Shown here: positions 18,772 through 28,275 of the stretch, piece after piece | Position numbering within the stretch: position 1 is the stretch's first letter | How the letters are laid out: the number at the start of each line of letters is the position of its first letter | Assembly: GCA_028565635.1 (NCBI GenBank) | Contig: JAOXYB010026623.1 | Coordinates: 1 to 28,275 of the forward strand | Direction: 5' to 3' | From: Phoronis ovalis | Taxonomy: Eukaryota > Phoronida > Phoronidae | DNA length: 28,275 nt | Position numbers and translations under genes: made by a program | The notes under the pieces: model-generated | The model's database searches: none | What the model saw: the letters and a program-made list of their open reading frames with translations, nothing else | Told to the model about the DNA's origin: nothing

Positions 18772-21700
18772 CTGTAAAAATAAAAGAAAATGATTATAAA
18801 ATACTGCGTTTCGGAATTCATGAAATAATATGTTATAAAAGCTAATTAATATTAAAAATTATAGAAACAATTTCTTACATGATACTCATTTATGTATCAG
18901 ATATTTAAACTAAGAGGAACATTTTATGTAAACCACAGAGGAACATGCTCTTTGAAGTAATTTCTGACCATATGGCAAAGTATAGTTTAATACTCCAATA
19001 ATTTTCATTTTCTGAAACCATTTTACCAACGAAAAGTAAAGGGACAATAGAGATTTGTGCTTTACACGAAAAAAGATACTTTTACAACCTAGTTGATTTT
19101 GTGTGTGGTTGGTTTTTCAGGGAAGAACAAATTCTTCAGTAATTGGGCGTAATTATATAGTCAAAATACATTAAACCAATTCTATGATGCCAACAGAAAT
19201 TTGCGGTAGACGGAAGTAAATTTCTTCTGATAACCTAAATCCTCGAGGCAAAATTGATCACCTCATATGCGGCCAATATAATTTTTACACACAAAACTAC
19301 GAATTACATCTAATGAGCTGGAAATTTTTATCTCACAGTAGAAAAAAAAATTCAAGGAAACAGTTTGATTTTTCATTATCATTAATTGAGCATGAGTTTG
19401 TCTGGCTCAACCTAAACAACCTTGACTAAATTTCAACATTAGCTAGCTAGTTTACCAGTACTTAAAATCCGTAGATGTGAACTTCACACATTGTATGGAA
19501 AAAATGTGGATGTAACTTTGATAACAATACTTACTTCTAATGCATGTCTTTGAGTTGGTACATAGTTATTTTGTACAGATGACTTCCTTCTTTCGATGTC
19601 AGCATGCATCTGTTCAGAACTTGGTAAAGAAACATCACCTGTAAAGTAAAGAAATCATAAATTAAGGACTGCATGATGAAATGTAAATTTGCTTAAAACC
19701 CCGACAATTGTGAACTATCGAATGCCTTCAAAATGTTTTGCCTTCGATGTCATGTACCTCACATGTTGGACATCTTTCAGCTATTTTTTAGAAAGAAAAA
19801 ATTACTCTCAGCCACTTTTTGTCAAGAACGTGTAGATTTCTCCATTACATGATTATCTTTCGACAAAAGCGTAGTCGAAACTTACCGCACATTTGTATTT
19901 CTGGTATGATTCGGCAAAAAGTCGAAACGCATTATGCAACATACCTGCCATTACATGGGCGAACCATCTGGCTTGTATTTCACTGGCTGGGATTACCGAT
20001 CCAACTACTTGTACCAAACCAACAAAACCCAACGTGTTGTGCTTAAGATGTGGGGGAAATGTATACTTGTATAAATCGTTGTCATTTTTGTCCGAGTATA
20101 AGATATCATCATGGAGAAAAGGATATTTGTAATTATATCCAGTTGCAAATATAACTGTGTCAAACTCTTCAATGGAACCGTCTTCAAAAACAGCACCGTT
20201 TTCTGTGAATTCGTGTACATTTGGTTTGATGCTTATGGAACCGTTTGTTACTCTCAATGGCAAATCATCATTTATGGTTGGATGTGCTTGGAGAACGCTA
20301 AAAATTAAGAAAACAGATTCATTAAAGCACAGAAAAATTGCTTTATTCCAATATATAATTCAAAGAATAGAAAAATGCATTGATGGTGTACATCTGTAAC
20401 GTTACTTTTTAGCATATATACAAGCACTTATCAAGACCTGGCAATAAACATTAAAACTCTGAGCAAAGGGACTAGTGATTATAAATGACATTGTACTTGA
20501 TTTTTGATGATCATACAAGTCACACATAGTTCAAATTATATAGCAACTCGATCTTGATATATCGCAATTTGGAACAAGTTTTTCTTGGAAAATTAGTTTG
20601 ATGACGTTCAATTTATTGGCAAAAGGCGGGACCGTTAAAACAATAACTAATTAAAATTTTTATTGTTTTTTTAAATAGTACGGATGTTGTTTTGCTCTAA
20701 AGTAAGATGTTTGTATTATTTCTCAACTCCTCTGACGTATTTTATGAGTATTGTTGACAATTTATAGCTTGTATAAGCAGCGAAAAACATATGTTATTAA
20801 ACTTTTAGACCGCATTTGTATGTGACAAATGTATCATGATTTCTGTGTATGTCAAACAGTAGCCACCTGCTGAGTTCACGTTTTTTTGTTTGCGTGGTGA
20901 CTGAACGTACTAACTGAATCTAAATAATGTGCACTAAACACGGAACTAATTTGTTCCAACTGCCGTATACGTCATGTATTATAGTCACAAAGCAGTACAA
21001 TGCAGAATTCACGCTACCTATACTTATTTCACACTGATCTGTTACGCATACTACAAAACATATCTTAATTCCAAGAATATAAAATTAAAGGAATGTTTTT
21101 ATTCTGTGCAATTCGTAACTAAACAGGTTAAATGCTAACGCACTTAATTGCACATGCAGGAACCTTTCTGCTTACCCATGATCTGGCTTAAGGCCCATTG
21201 TGCTGTGATCCGCTCTCCAGTTACATATAGTTTCCACCAAGCAGCCTAGAATACCTCTGGGTAAAGAAAACATCACTCGGGAGTTGGACAGTGCATCAGC
21301 GGGTACACCAAAAGGTCCTAAACGACTAACAATCCATGCCCCACGCCGTGTGCTAAGGTATACCTAAAACATCATTAAAAACTCTTCACAAACTTACTCA
21401 TCTAAAATTGTCAAAAATTGACATCGCACGACTTAACTAAACATTGGAGTATTTAAAGCTGCTAAGTGATACACCTCGCGATCTAGTTGATTTCGTAACA
21501 TTTTAACTAATTGCATAATGTAACAAACAGATAGGTATTTGCCCTCTGGCATCCATGTTCAAAATTACATAATGCCTTGTCACACAATAATTAAGAACAC
21601 AATATCAAAAAAATTTAATAATCCAGCAGATGGGTGGAAATTGGGGCCATTTTTGAAGATTTTGTCTCACCTGTGAAGCAGTTCGGCTTATATCTACGGC

Positions 21701-22345
21701 AATATCTACGGCAGAATTTCCGCATCCTAAAATACAATGGAAAAATAGTCAGTGCAAAGACAATATTACATAAATACATTGCATGTACTGAAATATTAAA
21801 TATTCATTATTTGCAATCAGAAGTATGCTTTAACATTAGCTGTTTATTGGTAAATGGCAAGACATACATGGCAAAATTGTCCCTTGAGCAGTTTTGTTAT
21901 TTACATTAAATCAGAGACGAGCAGGTGTAGGCTGTTAAGATGTTATCGTTCTTCTTTTTGTCGCGTGCATGTGGTCCGTATCTCATTCTTAAACCTTATA
22001 AAAACATAATAATGTGACAAAAATAGTATCAAAATATATAATTTTGCTGTTTATGCTAAATATAAGTTAAGCAGCACCAGGCTATTTATTAATAGGCGAA
22101 ACCTGTTCAAATTTATTTTACGACAAGTCAAAGGTTTTTCGTGATTGGCTATTTTTAAGCTTGGGTGTTGAAAATTGTTAACATTTGGCACACATGCGGT
22201 TACATTATTATAAAGTCAAGATAACAACCGTTTTTAATTTTAAAATCCTATAGGCTATGCATTCTTTATTTTTTTTATATAACTTTCATCAAGGAAAATC
22301 GAGTAAAGTCCATGTTATTACGAAACATACAGAAACACTATTCAT

Positions 22346-22382
<37 letters not shown>

Positions 22383-25300
22383 CATTAATTAAGTTGATTT
22401 AAAAGTCACAGTGCGTTGGGAGTGTGTTACAAAAGTTTAGCGATAGTTGTTATAAGGAAATAAGCTCAAAGTACGACTCACGAACAAACACACCTGCTGC
22501 ACGTAAATTCATTAATTGCAAATATTAGGTACATTTCAGAAAAAGGGTAATTTCAGAGGTATGTCCCGGGATAGTGTTGCATTAAGAGTGTATTAATTCT
22601 TACTTGACAATAATGCATGTATAACAGTTATGTTCGCATGCCCTCTAGATAGCAGTAATGTGCTTTTCCCCTGGGATATACCCAGGTATGAACTAGGCTG
22701 TATTTGTTGAGGAAAGTGTATTATAAAACTTGGCAAAATGTAACACTACATCATCTACAGTCCACACAATGTAATACAATTATTTATTATGTAATTAGGC
22801 TGAAATCTGGGTTCCTTAATTATGACAAATGGCAATGAAGTGGTGACGTGAAAGGTAAACTTGAGTGACAGCAGCCAACAGACACCTTTTACCACTTGCA
22901 CGCGTGGGAGTGTAATAAAATGGTATTAGATATCATGAAATCAGTAAGTTAGAAGTGGTTTAGATTGGTCACTATGGAAACCTAAGAAAACATCGATGCC
23001 ATATTTATATTTGTCAATCAATTTGAGTCAATTTGGGCGTTTATATTAGATTTGAAAACATTTGTATAGAAAATAGCAGAGAAAATGGCATCTGTGGCAT
23101 CTATAAGCATTTTTTTGGAGGCGTTTATAGTAAACGCAATGTGAAATTGAGTGATGTCGTATCAGTAAGTGCATTAATCTGCAACAGCGTTCCCTCTTTA
23201 TTACGGCGAAATATGTTTAAAATTAGATCGGGACCTGTCAGGGCTAGTTACTCGTTAGTGAACATGTACGTATACACATTTGAAAGTGTTGCATAGTATG
23301 CTTATCTTTTTTGATAATCAATTTTAGCTTTATATAAGGAGGAGACATGCGTTATATATACTGACAGGGCCGAGATCATGTGCCTGTGTTGTGATGTTTG
23401 GCACCACAAACATCGCAACTAAGCGACTAATTAGTTTGGTTTAGTGTTTTGCTTGTTTATTTAATAGCAGCTTCAATTTTCATTCAGAAAACAAATGAGA
23501 TTGACGTCATTGACTAAAAGGACGATTCCCTTTACCAGGCACTAACATCGCACCCCGAGCTGATAATGACCCAGAAAAGGCGATATTCTACATTATCTAA
23601 ATATATTTAGTTTGTTAGGAGCGAAATCACAACAGAAACGTGCGTCAAAACAGTCTAGAGTCTCTTGAACAGAAATTTAACTAGACCAACTGCCAGGATA
23701 TAGTGTGTTGCATAAATTATTAGAAACATCTATGTTATTCAAGTTATAATTAAGACACTTGCGCGATGTTTTTAGTTTTTTATTCAAACTTTGTTTTTCA
23801 AGTCTGTGATAGTTTTATAACTAATGTTTGATTACTGAGTTACGCAAGGCAGAGGAATGCGAATAGATGCAAAGTTTAGCAGATTTGATATTAACAGCCC
23901 CTTTTTCAGACGTATCATATAACAAGGTTATGTAAGATGGATGTCGATAACCAGAAGGCCAACTTTTTAACCAGATCCGTCTACTGAAAGTTGCCGCAGG
24001 TATATTTATTTATAAACACGTGATTCTCTCTATTTCGTGTAGCAACTAACAATAAAGCTGTTATTCAATATTCAAGAAATAAAAACTACAGCCAGCAATT
24101 TTAACCGAAATTATACGTATTATTTAATATTATCAAATAGTAACGTACCTCCGGCAACAAGAAATGTGGTTAGTAGGTTACTAGTACCAGCTCTCTTTTC
24201 TTGTAGGTCATATTTGTGCATACATGCGGATGTACATAGGAATGTAATGCATTTGCAAGTGTAACACCTGGTTTTTGGAAATATATATTATGAAGTTCGA
24301 AAAAAAATAGAACAACTTCATCATCGCAAAAAGATTCAAAATATTTAGTTCTTATCATTGACAATATTTTTTTGTGAGAATCGTCAAAACGAAAAAAGCA
24401 ACAGTTACTAATAGAACAATGTAGCAAATAGAAGTAAAGAATAACAAGAGTTTCGTTTTAGTAGTTAGGTATCGCTAAAATATTATAATGTGATTTTTCT
24501 GCATGAATAAACGAAGTGTGAATTTCGCACAGCTGTAGGTGACCACAAGAGCAAGTGTGCGTGACAGTACCAAAGAGCGCCAAATAGAAACATCATCAAA
24601 TATAGTACCTCATTGTGTCTTTCAGTATGATGCACAGAATTTGGCATATAATAATTAAAAAGGGTGTGGTTAATTGCAAAAAAAATGTGTGGTCCACTTG
24701 GAAGCAGAAAATATGACGTAAATAAACTGTCAAAAACGCTTGGAACTGATAACCCCATCGGAAGTCTTTGATTACCGAATTGCACAAAATAATTAATGAT
24801 CAGGAAGCTTGAAAAAATGATGAGCGGATCTGCAATTAAACATCTTGCAAAGTGATTTTACACATGGAAGAATCAAGCTAACGATTATAACTCGTATAAG
24901 CCCTCACACAAGGCACTAGTTTACTCAACAATATTTTAGCACCTGATATTTACTTTTCCACGAAACCAATATTCCAAAGATATCAGGATTTTCTGTTTTG
25001 GCTTTAAAATCACTAACGAATTATCTCTCGATTCATATATACTTATTTTCTTTAATTTCTTAAACTTCTATATATTTAATATCAAACTGAAATCAAAACC
25101 GATGCGCCCAAAGTTTTAGGAGTTTTTGTACGCTTTTCATATTGCACAGATAAAAGTATATAATTCGGACTATAGTCTTACAGAATAAGCTCAGCCGAAA
25201 AAGAAGGCTTTGTGGCTGAGTTTGTGTTTTACAGTCCTCAGGTTTTATGCATTAATAGGTCAACAAGTACATACCGAAATTGTTCTAAACGTCCTACATT

Positions 25301-26842
25301 CAAATTAAAATTAAGGAATCGTAATTATTATGCAATTAAATAGTGTCTGGTCTGTTTTATGTAGATAAATAACATTAGGATTACAATAATTAACATAACG
25401 GATGAAACAGGTGTGATTTTAAACACAGAGATATTACACATTTCCTACTATTTGTCATGTCATCATGTTCGGCTATTATCCAACTTGAAATGATGAATAT
25501 TCATCGGGTATTAAAATAAATGATGTAAATATACCGTGAGTAGTTATTAAATAATGACTTATTAAGCATCCTGCAATTTTTTGTTGAAAAATATTCCACA
25601 GGAAATTTTATTAATGTCAATCATGTATCGTATTTCAACAAGGAAAAAAATTAACGAAACGAAAGATAAACAACGAGTTTCCTTTTCAGATTTAAATACA
25701 TATCTTTATCATGTTTTGATATCGAAACAATTATAACTTATTTGGAATGTAATGTTATCTCATAATAACTTTGACTTGTGGTAAACCTTTGACTTTGACA
25801 GCTGATCAAATGCGAGCAAACACATGTACCGGTATCAAGTACTTGTCAGCCAAAGCATTTTAAAAATAACTATTACACATTATAATCACAAGGATTGATC
25901 ATAACTGATAATACAAGGATATGTTATCAAAATTAAAACAAACTAATTTATGCCCCACTCTCTTGATTTCCTGGTTGATCTAATATATGAGCTTTCATTA
26001 TTTTAGTTATTTAAGTTATTACTATAGAGTATAGTGATCTATTTTTATTTTTTTAAAGTCATAAATCTTTTTATTTGAAAGGTTTAAATCTCTGCTGCCT
26101 ATCCCCCATCTATACCCTACCTATCCCCACCTATCCCATCCGCCTATGCTGATTGAATTGCAACCCGGTCGGCAGTCTAGGTGAGTCAACCTCGAGTATG
26201 TATGTATGCGTGTAATCGGTAAAAAAGGGAATGATCCCAACTTTGAAATATAAAGAAAAACGACTTACCAACTAGCAAAACTTTCTTATCAGCAAACTTT
26301 TCAGGCCGTTTGTAATTGTGAGAATGTATAACATGTCCTTTAAATGACGACAAGCCAGGAAAATCTGGTAGGTTAGGGTAAGCATGATGTCCGGTGCAAA
26401 CCATTACGCCATCAAACGTATCTGTGTTTAATTCATCAGTGTAACGTGCACCATATGTCACAGTCCAACGTCCTGTAACGTCAAAGTCATCAGCCTTACG
26501 TATGTTTCTCACTGAGGTATTAAACTTTATATGCTTAATCAGTTGAAAATGTTCAGCATATAAACGCATGTAACGTAAAATATTAGAGTGAGATAAAAAC
26601 GGGGGATAATTAGCCGGTACTGGAAAATCACCATAAGCCATCATTTCTTTGCTGGTGTTTGCAACGCAAGATTTGTATACGCTGCCTTGGTTTTCTTTGA
26701 CATCTTCAGTGTAACGCCAAAGTCCCCCTATATCACAGTCCTGCTCAAAACATATAGGCTCTATTCCAACTTCTAAACAACATTTTATGCCAGCTAAACC
26801 ACTGGCTCCAGCTCCTATAACTGCAATACGTTTTACCGACAT
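18397..26842 (-). CDS. Flavin-containing monooxygenase (FMO), complete, 6 coding exons
   Basis: An FAD- and NADPH-dependent enzyme, expected on the ER membrane, that oxygenates soft nucleophiles such as tertiary amines and sulfides (for example trimethylamine to its N-oxide). Exons 26842-26269, 21726-21671, 21363-21176, 20297-19945, 19638-19535 and 18771-18397 join in frame to 549 residues, the usual length of animal membrane-bound FMOs. Motifs: FAD site GAGASG (10-15), GGLWRY (39-44), the FMO fingerprint FKGHVIHSHNYK (167-178), NADPH site GCGNSA (192-197, across the exon 1/2 junction) and FATGY (323-327). The LTDP-type motif reads FTDP, followed by GPCVPAQYRLEGLGKWEGAR. The tail has a lysine-rich linker (RKKRKAKKQ) and a final ~24-residue hydrophobic segment from FLPVEF, a C-terminal membrane anchor. 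The substrate and the FMO subtype cannot be told from sequence. Confidence 0.97.
18772..19534. other. FMO intron 5
   Basis: 763 bp from donor GTAAGT to acceptor tttttacag. Nothing else was recognised. Confidence 0.85.
19535..19638 (-). CDS. FMO coding exon 5
   Basis: 104 bp between acceptor ctttacag and donor GTAAGT, encoding DVSLPSSEQMHADIERRK and continuing to TQRHALE. LPS..QM..DI and the QRH motif match the conserved FMO stretch after the ARW block. In the alternative frame it would end in a stop. Confidence 0.9.
19639..19944. other. FMO intron 4, with an internal second donor-like site
   Basis: 306 bp from donor GTATGT (19944) to acceptor ctttacag (19639). A strong GTAAGT at 19885-19880 lies inside the first 60 bases. 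Using it would add 59 bases and shift the frame. Confidence 0.8.
19945..20297 (-). CDS. FMO coding exon 4
   Basis: 353 bp, starting with the last base of Gly273 after aatttttag. It encodes VLQAHPTINDDLPLRV, the FATGY motif (323-327) and SEIQARWFAHVMAG. The donor GCAG|GTATGT at 19944 was chosen over GTAAGT at 19885 because only the former keeps exon 5 in frame and matches the FMO spacing between the ARW block and LPS. Confidence 0.92.
20298..21175. other. FMO intron 3
   Basis: 878 bp between donor GTAAGC and acceptor aatttttag. No internal coding signal was seen. Confidence 0.85.
21176..21363 (-). CDS. FMO coding exon 3
   Basis: 188 bp, from VYLSTRRGAWIVSRLGPFG to MGLKPDH plus two bases of Gly273. 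STRRGAW is a typical FMO block after the NADPH motif. The donor is CATGG|GTAAGC; moving it by one base would break the frame into exon 4. Confidence 0.94.
21364..21670. other. FMO intron 2
   Basis: 307 bp between donor GTGAGA and acceptor gttttag. No internal features. Confidence 0.85.
21671..21726 (-). CDS. FMO coding exon 2 (56 bp)
   Basis: A very short exon between acceptor ttttag and donor GTGAGA. With the last base of exon 1 it reads GCGNSAVDIAVDISRTASQ, the NADPH-binding GxGxSA motif and following helix. It lies 4.5 kb from exon 1 and could be missed by gene finders. Confidence 0.94.
22349..22378 (+). repeat. TA dinucleotide microsatellite
   Basis: Fifteen uninterrupted TA units inside FMO intron 1. 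It is self-complementary and expected to vary in length. Confidence 0.95.
26097..26147 (+). repeat. Degenerate CCTATCCC repeat
   Basis: Five imperfect copies of a CCTATCCC-like word in a pyrimidine-rich tract in FMO intron 1, about 120 bases from exon 1. The FMO transcript carries the purine-rich complement. Confidence 0.75.
26269..26842 (-). CDS. FMO coding exon 1 (FAD domain)
   Basis: 191 codons plus one base, from MSVKRIAVIGAGASG to KKVLLV, ending at donor GTAAGT. It carries the first Rossmann motif and the FKGHVIHSHNYK fingerprint. Reading on past the donor gives an unrelated Phe-rich tail, which is intron. Confidence 0.95.
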
Positions 26843-28186
26843 TTTTAAACAGTGGGGCAGTAAATGCGAAATAATGTTATCTCCAAGTTATATAAGATTA
26901 CTGCCGATTTATCCCCAGGTTTATAAGTGTTTTTGACTACTAGTCTTGCTAGTGCTCGAAACGTTCAACTCGAATGCCTTTTAGCCAACACGTTAGATCA
27001 TGATAGTTAATCCGTATTTATATAAACAATGACCATGTGATACTCGTGTAGTATTTTATACATATAGTATTAAAACTTGCCAATCAGAGAGCTACATATT
27101 TTTTGCTTTCTCATACTTCTCAATGAGAGTCTAACACGATTGGTTAATGTCAATAATAAACACGCCCACAAGTCTGTACACCATTTCCTATACCTGGTAC
27201 CAGAGGGACACTTGTAATAATTAACAGCTGAAGGCACCAGTTCCAGCCCGGATTTGGAGTGATGCGTGACTGCCACTTGTTCTTTTTTGCAATTTTGCCT
27301 CAACTACCCCCGCTCTTCGTACCAACGTACCGCGTAATTGAGCCCAGGTAATTAACCACCTATAAGCTACCTAATGTGGTTTAATAATCAAGAAGCTTAT
27401 ACATCAAGGCCATGTCAGACAGAGAAAAATATTATACCTCGAAAAAAGTTTTTATACAATCGCTTCCTCTCCTATTCCAATGTAAAAAAAATCTGTAAGT
27501 GTATTTGTTTGAATTAGCATTGGTACTGCTCTCACTGAAAGTAGTTTTACAGAAGTCAAGTCTGTTGGCTTGAGATTATTATTATGGTTATAGCAATTTG
27601 CTGACGTAAATAGGTAATATATTTTTTTGAATTATGATTTATCTGGGGACGCACACATAAAAAAAACATTCACATGTTAATTAATGGCAGAGTCGGATAA
27701 CACCCAGGATGAGCAATGTCGAAATATGTACCACACGCCTTTTAGACTGAAAAGTTTTGAAAACTTAAAAGGATAATAAATGTAATGCTAAACCTTCATT
27801 TCGAATTTTTGATCCATGCACTTTTATCTAAGGTTTATAATCCTATATTTAATCAACATAAATAGTCCGCCGTACCTTCGCTAAAAGTATAAAAATAGGA
27901 TACCACTGTAATTCTTCATCCGTGTTTCGCAATCCTTTCTATTCTTGTATTTTATTAAAAAGAATATTACAAGTGGTGCGTATGAATTTCTATTAATAGC
28001 TATCCTTACTTAATAGGGTATATGTCTGCCTTGTACTTTCATGAATCACAGGTATGATCGTGACTGATTTCCTTTTAATCTTCAATCGGACGTGCCGCTT
28101 CTTCTGTCGAGCATTTGTCCATATTCGTGATTCATCACTTCGTCGTCAATGAACACTTTATGTTGCATTAAAATTTAAAGGTGTTA
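26843..28186. other. FMO upstream region; no recognisable gene
   Basis: It should contain the FMO promoter. The 77-codon minus-strand frame at 27070-27303 has no family signature and does not splice to anything recognised. No other structure was seen before the terminal tandem repeat. Confidence 0.5.
26888..26895 (-). promoter_or_regulatory. Possible FMO TATA box
   Basis: On the FMO strand the sequence reads CTTATATAAC about 45-50 bases before the ATG. A second TATA-like word lies near 26921. If used, the first would imply a leader of only ~20 bases. TA-rich words are frequent here, so this is tentative. Confidence 0.22.
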
Positions 28187-28275
28187 AAATATGTGTATAA
28201 ATATGTGTATAAATATGTGTATAAATATGTGTATAAATATGTGTATAAATATGTGTATAAATATGTGTATAAATA
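28187..28275 (+). repeat. 12-bp tandem repeat AAATATGTGTAT, cut by the window edge
   Basis: At least 7.4 perfect copies of AAATATGTGTAT reaching the last base, so the array continues outside. Identical copies indicate a young or actively homogenised array. Confidence 0.97.

Larger units (their letters stand above)
21727..26268. other. FMO intron 1 (4542 bp)
   Basis: A long first coding intron. It contains a TA microsatellite (22349-22378) and a pyrimidine-rich repeat close to exon 1 (26097-26147). Open frames at 23033-23296, 24170-24427 and 24483-24785 have no recognised domain. A transposon remnant is possible but no diagnostic motif was seen. Confidence 0.8.

Noticed and set aside
19886-19944. 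Extension of FMO exon 4 to the GTAAGT at 19885
   Set aside because: It would shift the frame and bring a stop at the end of exon 5, and it adds residues absent from FMOs between the ARW block and the LPS block.
24483-24785. Two overlapping minus-strand frames inside FMO intron 1
   Set aside because: No transposase, reverse-transcriptase or other domain could be recognised, and FMO exons 1 and 2 join without them.
27070-27303. 77-codon minus-strand frame upstream of FMO
   Set aside because: No family signature and no splice link to FMO exon 1, which already starts with a complete FAD-domain N-terminus.

Overview
The window looks like nuclear DNA from an invertebrate animal. It is AT-rich, its genes are split by GT-AG introns, intergenic and intronic space is large, and microsatellites, a minisatellite and foldback repeats are scattered through it. 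One gene is a divergent class A receptor that most resembles the protostome FMRFamide-type peptide receptors. I therefore lean towards a lophotrochozoan such as a mollusc, annelid or brachiopod, but that is inference and the phylum is not proven. No tRNA, rRNA, CRISPR array or bacterial-style operon was seen.

Layout. (1) Positions 1-11923, minus strand: ERCC1, the structure-specific nuclease subunit of nucleotide excision repair. I assembled six coding exons (11923-11855, 9800-9292, 8837-8738, 8096-8020, 1053-954 and 490-419; 309 codons). The last exon or exons, with most of the C-terminal helix-hairpin-helix domain, lie beyond the left edge. (2) Positions 2663-4101, plus strand: a complete two-exon rhodopsin-type GPCR of 361 residues. 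It lies wholly inside the 7-kb fourth intron of ERCC1, on the opposite strand. (3) Positions 11924-18396: about 6.5 kb without a recognisable gene. It holds a short inverted-repeat element (13939-14114) and a near-perfect hairpin with about 100-bp arms (16835-17047). (4) Positions 18397-26842, minus strand: a complete flavin-containing monooxygenase (FMO) in six coding exons, 549 residues, with both dinucleotide-binding motifs, the FMO fingerprint and a C-terminal membrane anchor. (5) Positions 26843-28275: FMO upstream region, ending in a 12-bp tandem repeat cut by the window edge.

The three genes have unrelated roles: DNA repair, peptide or amine signalling, and oxidation of nitrogen- and sulfur-containing compounds. 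They do not form a pathway. The structural points of interest are the antisense nesting of a receptor gene in a repair gene, the receptor's loss of several otherwise near-universal class A residues, and the large young-looking hairpin between ERCC1 and FMO.
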